Positions 1-5,190 of a stretch of DNA of 35,114 bases are shown in pieces. The stretch is taken from assembly GCA_002413745.1 (NCBI GenBank), contig DHXP01000009.1:2204-37317 (forward strand). Direction: 5' to 3'. The DNA comes from Flavobacterium sp. UBA5153 (lineage in GTDB: Bacteria > Bacteroidota > Bacteroidia > Flavobacteriales > Flavobacteriaceae). Both the position numbers and the translations under genes were made by a program. Numbering within the stretch: the first letter of the stretch is position 1; the number at the start of each line of letters is the position of its first letter. Below the pieces are notes generated by a model. The model saw nothing but the letters and a program-made list of their open reading frames with translations, did no database searches and was not told where the DNA came from.

Positions 1-48
1 GAACTAAATGAAATATACAGCGGCATTACACCAGAACGATTGGACTAA
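1..48 (+). CDS. C-terminal tail of an unknown gene, cut by the window edge
   Basis: The first 15 codons are open in frame 1, read like coding sequence (ending GITPERLD) and stop with TAA at 46-48. The rest lies outside the window, so no function can be given. A small inverted repeat (agtaat-ggt-attact, about 59-73) followed by a T-rich stretch may be a weak terminator for it. The call rests only on an open frame and plausible residue composition. Confidence 0.4.
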   Translation, partial: ELNEIYSGITPERLD

Positions 49-90
49 AACATAATGAGTAATGGTATTACTTTATTTTCTGATTTTGTT

Positions 91-258
91 TTAGTATCCG
101 CGTTGCAAACGCTGCGATTTATCTTCTAATTTAAATGGGTACTCGATGCAATCGAGAACCAGAGGGTTTTGTTTTAAAATTAGTTTTAAAAAATTTAAAA
201 CACAACAATTGCTACTCTGGTTTAGTTTGCCACCCGAAAGGATTCGGGAGCGGGGGGT
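91..258. repeat. Composite hairpin-doublet repeat, copy 1
   Basis: Two small perfect hairpins with a gca loop (100-112, gcgtt/aacgc; 142-156, ctcgat/atcgag) are separated by about 30 AT-rich bases. They are followed by a tail (172-258) that starts ttttaaaattag and ends in the hairpin cccgaa-agga-ttcggg plus a G run. The same tail recurs in direct orientation at 1297-1385, again behind a hairpin doublet. This looks like a REP/BIME-type non-coding mobile repeat. Together with the unknown gene tail it fills the 1-270 gap. Confidence 0.65.
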
Positions 259-270
259 ATTTCTATGTGT

Positions 271-1044
271 TTATTCCTCACTAACTTTTTCCAAAGCAAC
301 TTCTAGACCACTATAATTAGACAACACTTTAGCTATATTTCCTTCTTTATTAATGATAAAATGTGTGGGAAAGGCATTGAGTTGTAGGCTTAAATTCATA
401 TAAGATTTCATATTAGGAATAACAGAATAGGAAAGTGGTTTTTTAACCAAAAACACCTTTAATTGTTCTGGATTATCTTCGGCAAGACTTATAAAAACGA
501 TATCTTTTCTATTTTTGTATTTTTCAACTAATTGATTGACTTCCGGAAATTCTCTAATACAAGCTGTACAATGAATATACCAGCATTTTATTACAACTAT
601 TTTTCCTTTAAGGTTTTCATTAGTTATCAAATTTCCATTTAAATCTTTGAATGAAAATTTAGGAAATGGTTCTCCTTCTTTCTTTAAATTTTGAATTTCA
701 TTAAATGCTGTTTCAGAAATTGTTGCTTTAATACTTGTATCAGATGTTGGCTCAATCTTAAATAGCTTGTAATAAAAAAGAGTTGCATCGGATACTAGTC
801 GAATTGGTATATAATTTCCTTCATTTAATTCTTTTAGAAAATGCTCTTTGCTAATTTCTTTAGAATTTGAATCTAATGCTACAAAATCTCTTGAAAGAAT
901 GATATTATGGTTTTGATAGTCCCGCCAATTTGCATACTGAGACTGAATTTCGACTGGACTTACCTCAGGTTTGCCAAACTGATTTTGACCTGAACAAGAA
1001 GCAAATAGTACCAATAAGAATAGGGTAAGAACTGTTTTTTTCAT
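271..1044 (-). CDS. TlpA-like thioredoxin-fold lipoprotein
   Basis: This is a predicted envelope thiol-disulfide oxidoreductase of the TlpA/ResA/AhpC-TSA type. The preferred start is the ATG at 1042-1044, not the upstream one at 1078-1080, because the protein then begins MKKTVLTLFLLVLFASC, a clean lipoprotein signal with Cys17 as lipobox cysteine. The C-terminal half is a thioredoxin fold: FSFKDLNGN, GKIVVIKCWYIHC, then the redox pair in CTAC and REFPEVNQ, and later AFPTHFIINKEGNI with the cis-proline (FPT). The active-site context is CWYIHCTAC rather than WATWCGPC, so the redox potential may differ. The first 120 residues match nothing I recognise. A -7 element lies at 1090-1097. The gene stands alone between two repeat copies. 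Confidence 0.85.
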   Translation of the reverse strand: MKKTVLTLFLLVLFASCSGQNQFGKPEVSPVEIQSQYANWRDYQNHNIILSRDFVALDSNSKEISKEHFLKELNEGNYIPIRLVSDATLFYYKLFKIEPTSDTSIKATISETAFNEIQNLKKEGEPFPKFSFKDLNGNLITNENLKGKIVVIKCWYIHCTACIREFPEVNQLVEKYKNRKDIVFISLAEDNPEQLKVFLVKKPLSYSVIPNMKSYMNLSLQLNAFPTHFIINKEGNIAKVLSNYSGLEVALEKVSEE

Positions 1045-1089
1045 TACAATTAAATTAAACATTTTTGCTATAAGAAACACTCAAGCGTT

Positions 1090-1097
1090 CAAAGATA
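1090..1097 (-). promoter_or_regulatory. -7 promoter element (TATCTTTG) of the TlpA-like gene
   Basis: On the minus strand this reads TATCTTTG, a perfect match to the Bacteroidota sigma-A -7 consensus TAnnTTTG. Transcription would start near 1083, about 40 nt before the start codon at 1044, which supports the internal start. No clear -33 TTTG was identified. The rest of 1098-1195 shows nothing. Confidence 0.55.
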
Positions 1098-1195
1098 AGC
1101 GGTATTCCTTTATGTTTATAATTTCTGCCTATTTGCTTTACCTCTAGTTTCAGGTTATGGAATCTATTTTAACTTTGCCACTCTATAAAAAGAAC

Positions 1196-1385
1196 AAAGG
1201 CTAGTGCGAGCTTCAAGCTCGTACTCATTTCAAATTGTAATTTCTTTAGTATTGATTTTGTTTGTGTGCACGAGCGGGACGCTCGCGCCAGCTGGAGTTT
1301 AAAATTAGTTTTAAAAAATTTAAAACCCAACAATTCTACACTAGTTTAGTTTGCCACCCGAAAGGATTCGGGCGGGAGCGGGGGA
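1196..1385. repeat. Composite hairpin-doublet repeat, copy 2
   Basis: Two perfect hairpins (cgagctt-c-aagctcg near 1208-1222 and cgagcg-gga-cgctcg near 1271-1285) are separated by about 45 AT-rich bases. They are followed at 1297-1385 by the same tail as at 172-258, with small differences. Hairpin sequences differ from copy 1 but the plan (doublet then tail) is the same. With copy 1 it brackets the TlpA-like gene, and its tail abuts the truncated cassette-end site at 1396-1478. Confidence 0.65.
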
Positions 1386-1395
1386 ATTCGTAACC

Positions 1396-1478
1396 TTTCA
1401 ATTTTCTGCTTTGCAGAATGTTGATGCGGAACAGTAATTCCACTAAAACCCCACTATATCAAAACGGCTGTTAGTGGC
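1396..1478 (-). repeat. Cassette-end (attC-like) site A, apparently truncated
   Basis: On the minus strand, five bases after the stop codon of the RES-like gene, the sequence reads GCCACTAACAGCCGTTTTG (1478 downward). GCCACTAAC is the exact complement of GTTAGTGGC that starts this two-gene unit (2827-2819). AACAGC is shared with the sites at 26619 and 27877. No right arm complementary to GCCGTTTTG is seen before the composite repeat at 1385, so the far half seems lost. Naming it attC-like is inference from geometry. Confidence 0.55.
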
Positions 1479-1483
1479 TGTGC

Positions 1484-2314
1484 TTACCAGTTTATTAAAT
1501 TAGTTACATAATCGATTTTTGAAGCTTCAATCGTTTCTTGTTCTTTAAAATGTATTTTATTTTCGATGGCAAATGTTTGTTTTGATGCGTTTGTCAATTG
1601 AATTTGGTTTAAATCAATGACATTTTTTTTAAGTGCAATATTGAAATGGACTGGATATTGAACACTTTGATAAATTATTCCATCTATGTCTTTAAATTTC
1701 GAGAATATAAAATTTGAGAATACGGCTGTAATTTTATATTTATATTCTTCATTTTCTTGAATAGGTTCTGTAAACTTTTTAGCTATGTATTTATAAATTT
1801 CAATATACTCTTTAAATTCTTCCTTGTTAATAAATTTTTCTTCAGTTTCTTTAATAAATTCAGCTAATCCAAAAAGTTCTTCAGCATTATGATGATTTAT
1901 GAGTTCAGGTGAAATGATAGCAGCAAGTCGTAATTTTCTTTTAACTTCCCATTTTCCGATTGAAAATCTAGCTTTATTATTTACTTTATTAGCATAAATA
2001 AATCTAATTTCGCCTAATGAAGTTGCACGGAAACGCGAACCGTAAAAAATTTGTTGTTCACAATAATTTACTCTGCCAATTTTAACATACATTGGGTTTG
2101 GATTGTATGAAAAATCAGCAATTGAATGATGAAAATCTTCTTTATCACTTAAGAAGCGAGTACGTATTAATGATTTACCTACTGCAAAAGATGTCAAGAA
2201 AATAGGTAATTTATTAATATTGCTTGATAATATGTTTTCTAAAATTTCAATTGCTTTTTCATCTTTCAAATCTACCGCTTCTATTTTTTTAATTATATGG
2301 TCAATGTTAGACAT
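1484..2314 (-). CDS. RES-domain-like protein (possible NAD-targeting toxin fold)
   Basis: This 276-residue soluble protein has no signal peptide. Residues about 45-110 read LIRTRF, NPMYVKIGRVNYCEQQIFYGS and ATSLGEI, which resembles the RES-domain pattern: an early Arg, G-R-x-N, a Tyr/Ser strand, then T-A/S-x-x-E. Near the C-terminus DIDGIIYQSVQYPVHFNIAL resembles the late RES strand (G-I-x-Y-x-S, then N-x-A-L). RES proteins of the ParT/MbcT type degrade or modify NAD+ or ADP-ribosylate targets, usually with an Xre antitoxin; no Xre gene is adjacent. It follows the secreted-protein gene at 2334-2732 by 19 nt in the same unit. Function is inferred from scattered motif similarity only. Confidence 0.5.
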   Translation of the reverse strand: MSNIDHIIKKIEAVDLKDEKAIEILENILSSNINKLPIFLTSFAVGKSLIRTRFLSDKEDFHHSIADFSYNPNPMYVKIGRVNYCEQQIFYGSRFRATSLGEIRFIYANKVNNKARFSIGKWEVKRKLRLAAIISPELINHHNAEELFGLAEFIKETEEKFINKEEFKEYIEIYKYIAKKFTEPIQENEEYKYKITAVFSNFIFSKFKDIDGIIYQSVQYPVHFNIALKKNVIDLNQIQLTNASKQTFAIENKIHFKEQETIEASKIDYVTNLINW

Positions 2315-2333
2315 ATTTAAAAATCTTAATAAA

Positions 2334-2732
2334 TTATTTTTTGAGTTGGTTTATTAGTTCAATTAATTCATAACATTTTTGCTTATTCATAAAAGGTATT
2401 GCAAAACCGCCAACATATCCTTCGTTTGGTGTACTCACACAATCATTTTCTTTGCATTCAAAATTAACACAATGTTTATTAAATTCTTTACTATAATAAT
2501 AAGTTGTTTTGACCTCTAAAAGGGGTATAAGACGATTATCAATGTCTAAAATTCGTTCAACTTTATTAAAATAAATAATTGCTTTTTTTCCTATTTTATT
2601 TGTTTCAGGATCAATAGAGTATTGATTAATAAAAAGCTTGATTTTTTTTATAGTTGTTTCATTATTGCTTTGAGCAAAAGATGTAAAGCTAAAAAAACTT
2701 ATTGTTAGCGTAAGAATTAATTTGTATATCAT
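2334..2732 (-). CDS. Small secreted protein of unknown function
   Basis: This 132-residue protein begins with a Sec signal peptide (MIYKLILTLTISFFSFTSFA, likely cut before QSNN). The mature part is about 110 residues, lysine-rich, with three cysteines in HCVNFECKENDC and one near the end (KCYEL). I recognise no family. It is the first gene of the unit starting at 2827, and its start lies about 95 nt into that unit. The RES-like gene follows 19 nt downstream, so the two are probably co-transcribed from the leader promoter at 2911-2918. Confidence 0.6.
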   Translation of the reverse strand: MIYKLILTLTISFFSFTSFAQSNNETTIKKIKLFINQYSIDPETNKIGKKAIIYFNKVERILDIDNRLIPLLEVKTTYYYSKEFNKHCVNFECKENDCVSTPNEGYVGGFAIPFMNKQKCYELIELINQLKK

Positions 2733-2827
2733 AATATTGCCTACTCTAAATTTTCCAGTTTTCGGCTTCTCTGGGTTCTTATATTAATGATTTGTTCTAG
2801 GTATTTTTTTTTCGCATTGCCACTAAC

Positions 2828-2898
2828 TTGCATATATTACTGACGTTGTCAGACTCATCGCCCCTAAATTGGGTGGATATGTCTGACAAACATCAGAC
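2828..2898 (-). promoter_or_regulatory. 71-nt structured leader next to the cassette junction, copy 1
   Basis: Read on the minus strand this has segments GTCTGA (2898-2893), loop TGTTTG, TCAGAC (2886-2881), 26 nt with ATCCACCCAA...AGGG, GTCTGA (2854-2849), then GTCAG...TATATGCAA up to the GTT of the cassette start at 2827. TCAGAC can pair with either GTCTGA, giving two mutually exclusive helices. The plus-strand copy at 25356-25426 has the same length and spacing, with coordinated base changes in all three segments. A TATATTTG -7 element sits 12 nt upstream (2911-2918), so the leader is probably the 5' end of the transcript. It occupies much of the 2733-3244 gap. Confidence 0.7.
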
Positions 2899-2910
2899 TT
2901 TATTTAGTGT

Positions 2911-2918
2911 CAAATATA
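2911..2918 (-). promoter_or_regulatory. -7 promoter element (TATATTTG) before leader copy 1
   Basis: The minus strand reads TATATTTG, matching TAnnTTTG exactly. It ends 12 nt before the leader; the second leader has TATATTAG 13 nt before it. This placement would drive the two-gene unit at 2732-1484. Confidence 0.5.
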
Positions 2919-3075
2919 TAATATTTATCGCATAAATCATCAAAAGGTCTTTTATTTATTGGGTCTTTTTGATCGATAAGTGCTTGTGGTTTTGGGAGAT
3001 ACTTGACGAAGTTCTAATTCAAATTTAATGTGATTAATCACTAAACTTGAATAGTTATTTTGAAAATAAAAAAGT

Positions 3076-3180
3076 TGTCTTTAGCCCTGATGGGAGCGGC
3101 ATCCCACGCTTTTGGGCGTGAATATAGCGGACAGCAGGAGGAAAGGTTCTTCTGGAAAAGAATCGTCCTGCTCCTAACAA
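3076..3180. repeat. Multi-hairpin interspersed element
   Basis: The stretch has three successive hairpins: ggga-gcggca-tccc, cacgc-ttttgg-gcgtg, and a long arm agcagga...tcctgct enclosing ttctt/aagaa. Its opening words (agccctgatgggagcggcatcc, shown here as agccctgatg then ggagcggcat) and 'tatagcgga' resemble an interspersed element I associate with flavobacterial genomes; that is memory, not a search. An open frame through it at 3060-3356 is not coding. It directly abuts the htpG-fragment terminator. Confidence 0.5.
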
Positions 3181-3184
3181 AAAA

Positions 3185-3209
3185 ACCTGCAAGTTTTCAC
3201 TCGCAGGTC
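3185..3209 (-). terminator. Duplicated htpG terminator (fragment copy)
   Basis: On minus, acctgcgagt-gaaa-acttgcaggt forms a 10-bp stem (one G-U) with a GAAA tetraloop, followed by a T run (3178-3184). The same stem-loop follows the intact htpG at 5118-5153, so the duplication includes the terminator. Confidence 0.75.
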
Positions 3210-3213
3210 TTAC

Positions 3214-3243
3214 ATTCCCCTCCTTCGGAGGGGTTAGGGGAGG
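3214..3243. repeat. Short palindromic repeat (cccctcc-ttc-ggagggg type)
   Basis: The stretch cccctccttcggagggg plus ttaggggagg lies between the stop codon of the htpG fragment and its terminator. A related string (ctccttcggagagg ... ggaaggggtgagg) lies at 29286-29334. At the equivalent place behind intact htpG a different palindrome is present (5162-5189). Confidence 0.5.
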
Positions 3244-3244
3244 A

Positions 3245-3529
3245 TTATTTTATCAAATCAAAACTTCTTTTTACGAAAGCCGTAAGTTCTTCGCCTTTCA
3301 ATAAGTTTTGCGATAATTTGGCCAAGTCCAAAGCTTGTTTTACCAACCCTTCCTGAGCTGCTTTGTCTTGCGTATTCAAAATATTTAATGCCAAGTCAGA
3401 GTTGGTATTTACCACTAAATTATACATTTCGGGCATATTCCCTATTCCGAACATTCCGCCGCCGCCAGATTGACTCATTTCTTTCATTCTTCGCATAAAT
3501 TCCGGTTGCGTGATGATGAATGGTGCCGC
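3245..3529 (-). pseudogene. htpG: Orphan 3' fragment of htpG (last 95 codons)
   Basis: The 285 bases align to the 3' end of intact htpG (5191-5475) at a constant offset of 1946 with no gap. I count 13 base differences in the 94 codons before the stop. Eleven are synonymous and two conservative (Asp/Glu near the end, Ile/Met in the FGIGN/FGMGN loop). Homology stops sharply at 3529, and an in-frame TAA lies a few codons upstream, so there is no functional N-terminal part. An ATG (MRRMKE, 3496) could give an 83-residue peptide, but no signal supports expression. The mostly silent divergence says the fragment came from a working htpG allele rather than drifting in place. Confidence 0.9.
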
Positions 3530-3611
3530 GCAAAATACTGATATTTACAGAGGACCAAACCCTTTGGATAATTTGGATATGTTTTAATAAATAAGGACGA
3601 TAATTTTCTAG

Positions 3612-3649
3612 TACAGTTTCAAGTAAAAATATCTCTACTTGAAACTGTA
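3612..3649. terminator. 14-bp perfect inverted repeat downstream of the aldo/keto reductase
   Basis: tacagtttcaagta and tacttgaaactgta are exact complements around a 10-nt loop. It lies about 95 nt after the reductase stop codon. There is no strong T run on the minus strand, so terminator function is uncertain; it could also be a leftover element end. The rest of 3530-3743 shows nothing. Confidence 0.4.
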
Positions 3650-3743
3650 TAATTTTCTGTATTAAGCAATCACATAATTGTTTCGCGTTTTTTTCCGTAT
3701 ATTATTTGTTATTTCAATCTCAATTCTATTTAAAAACTATGAA

Positions 3744-4643
3744 TTAATTCCACTCAGGGAATTGAGTTGTATTTTTGTCAAGTGTTGATATTTGTTTCAT
3801 ATCTGCATCGTCAAGTTTAAAATCGAACACATCGATATTTTCTTTCATATAATCTTGATTAGATGTTCTTGGAATAGCTACAATACCTCTTTGAATTAGC
3901 CATCGTAAAGTTACTTGTGCCGCAGTTTTATTGTATTTCTTACCAATATTTACCAATAATTTATTAGTAAATAATCCGTTTCGACCTTGAGCAAATGGAG
4001 ACCATGCTTCTACTTGGATTCCAAACTTTTCAGTAATACTTTGCATTTTGTATTGTTGGAAAAATGGATTTATTTCAATTTGATTGATAGCAGGCTTAAT
4101 CTGACATGTTGCAATAAGGTCAGCAAGTTGAGCTGAGTCAAAGTTGCTCACACCTATAGCCTTTATTTTGCCTTCTTTATATAGTTCCTCCATTGCTTTC
4201 CATGAACCTTTAACATCGCCACGAGGCCTGTGAATTAGGTATAGATCTAAATATTCAACACCTAATTTTTTAAGTGATAATTCAAAAGCCTTTTTTGTTC
4301 CTTCATACCCCATATCACTAACCCAAAGTTTGGAGCTTATAAATAAATCCTTTCTGTTAATTCCACTTTTCTTAATTCCTAATCCCACCGATTCCTCATT
4401 TCCATAAATAGTAGCGTCATCAATAAGACGATAACCAATAGAAATTGCCAGGGATACGCTATTTATACCAATTGAATCTTTAAGTTCTAATGTCCCAAAA
4501 CCCAAAGCAGGCATTTTAATACCATTGTTAAGTAGTACTGTTGGTATTGTTATTTTTTTTTCATTGGTTGATTGAGCACTTGATACAGTAGAATACAGTA
4601 AAAATGCGCACAATAGTTTTGTAAAATCGGTTAGTTTTATCAT
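3744..4643 (-). CDS. Exported aldo/keto reductase
   Basis: This is an NAD(P)H-dependent carbonyl reductase of the aldo/keto reductase (TIM-barrel) superfamily, substrate unknown. It has a Sec signal peptide (LLCAFLLYSTVSSAQS) and so is probably periplasmic, unusual since cofactor is cytosolic. The family tetrad is visible: Asp and Tyr in GYRLIDDATIYGNEESVG, Lys in FISSKLW, His in LYLIHRP. The signature GVSNFDSAQL and late IPRTSNQDYMKENIDVFDF are also present. The length of 299 fits a family member plus signal peptide. Most relatives read LIDTA where this has LIDDA. It lies alone between the two htpG copies, so it is probably part of an inserted or rearranged segment. Confidence 0.9.
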   Translation of the reverse strand: MIKLTDFTKLLCAFLLYSTVSSAQSTNEKKITIPTVLLNNGIKMPALGFGTLELKDSIGINSVSLAISIGYRLIDDATIYGNEESVGLGIKKSGINRKDLFISSKLWVSDMGYEGTKKAFELSLKKLGVEYLDLYLIHRPRGDVKGSWKAMEELYKEGKIKAIGVSNFDSAQLADLIATCQIKPAINQIEINPFFQQYKMQSITEKFGIQVEAWSPFAQGRNGLFTNKLLVNIGKKYNKTAAQVTLRWLIQRGIVAIPRTSNQDYMKENIDVFDFKLDDADMKQISTLDKNTTQFPEWN

Positions 4644-4821
4644 TTTGTTTATTATTAAATTTTGGATGAAAGTTAATATTAAAAAATGAGTTGAACATAC
4701 TAGTGATGCGAAAATTTCATAATATATTTTGTAAATAATTGATATATAATGTTACATTGGCGTTCTTTGATTTTTTGATTTGAATTGACTTGTAGTTTTG
4801 CACCTTTTAAAGTGCAAGATT

Positions 4822-4977
4822 ATGAATTCAGGAAAGTATGTATTTGCCCAGCTTTTACAGTTTGTCAAAACTACGAGTTTGACAAATGTGTCAATCGCAA
4901 TAAAGGAGATCATAGCAAGAGAATTAAATTGTTGGACAATACTTAAACTTGCCCATAACTACTTTATATGCGAATAA
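4822..4977 (+). pseudogene. Remnant resembling an IS4-family (DUF4372-type) transposase start
   Basis: A 51-codon frame begins MNSGKYVFAQLLQFV, which resembles the N-terminus of IS4-family transposases with a DUF4372 domain (MNxGKYVFAQL..FLP). After about 15 residues the resemblance is lost and it stops at 4975-4977. Just upstream, ttgcac...gtgcaa forms a small inverted repeat; downstream there are two further small hairpins (ccatttt/aaaatgg, cgcaag/cttgcg). The 4644-5117 gap holds nothing else I can support. Recognition is from memory of the family start. Confidence 0.45.
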
Positions 4978-5117
4978 AATAAACCCATTTTGTTCTAAAA
5001 TGGTATATTATGCGCAAGTTTTTGTTTATAATCTTGCGTTTTATTTTATTCTCACTTCACAAATATATAAATAATTCTTTACAAATCAGTAAATTGAAAT
5101 CTCATTCTCTCCTAAAC

Positions 5118-5153
5118 AAAAAGACCTGCAAGTTTTCACTCGCAGGTCTTTTT
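5118..5153 (-). terminator. Bidirectional rho-independent terminator of htpG
   Basis: A perfect 16-bp stem (aaaaagacctgcaagt / actcgcaggtcttttt, including G-U-free A/T flanks) encloses a 4-nt loop. A and T runs on both sides suit termination in both directions. It lies about 40 nt after the htpG stop. Confidence 0.85.
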
Positions 5154-5161
5154 GAGATCGG

Positions 5162-5189
5162 TTAATCGGTTAAACGTTTAACCGATTAA
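5162..5189. repeat. Perfect 28-bp palindrome abutting the htpG stop codon
   Basis: ttaatcggttaaac followed at once by its exact complement gtttaaccgattaa, with no loop. It ends one base before the htpG stop codon and precedes the terminator. The centre AAACGTTT resembles cores of LacI/PurR-type operators, but its position at the 3' end argues for a mobile palindrome or RNA end structure. It is absent from the duplicated htpG fragment. Confidence 0.7.
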
Positions 5190-5190
5190 A

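Noticed and set aside
2733-2827. A further small gene between the leader and the secreted-protein gene
   Set aside because: No open frame with a start of useful length is present; the stretch appears to be 5' untranslated sequence.
3060-3356. 98-codon plus-strand frame across 3060-3356
   Set aside because: It runs through a multi-hairpin repeat, a terminator and the antisense of the htpG fragment, so it is not a gene.
5162-5189. LacI-type operator for the regulator at 34071
   Set aside because: The site lies at the 3' end of htpG, not before a gene, and is 29 kb away; the AAACGTTT centre alone is weak evidence.
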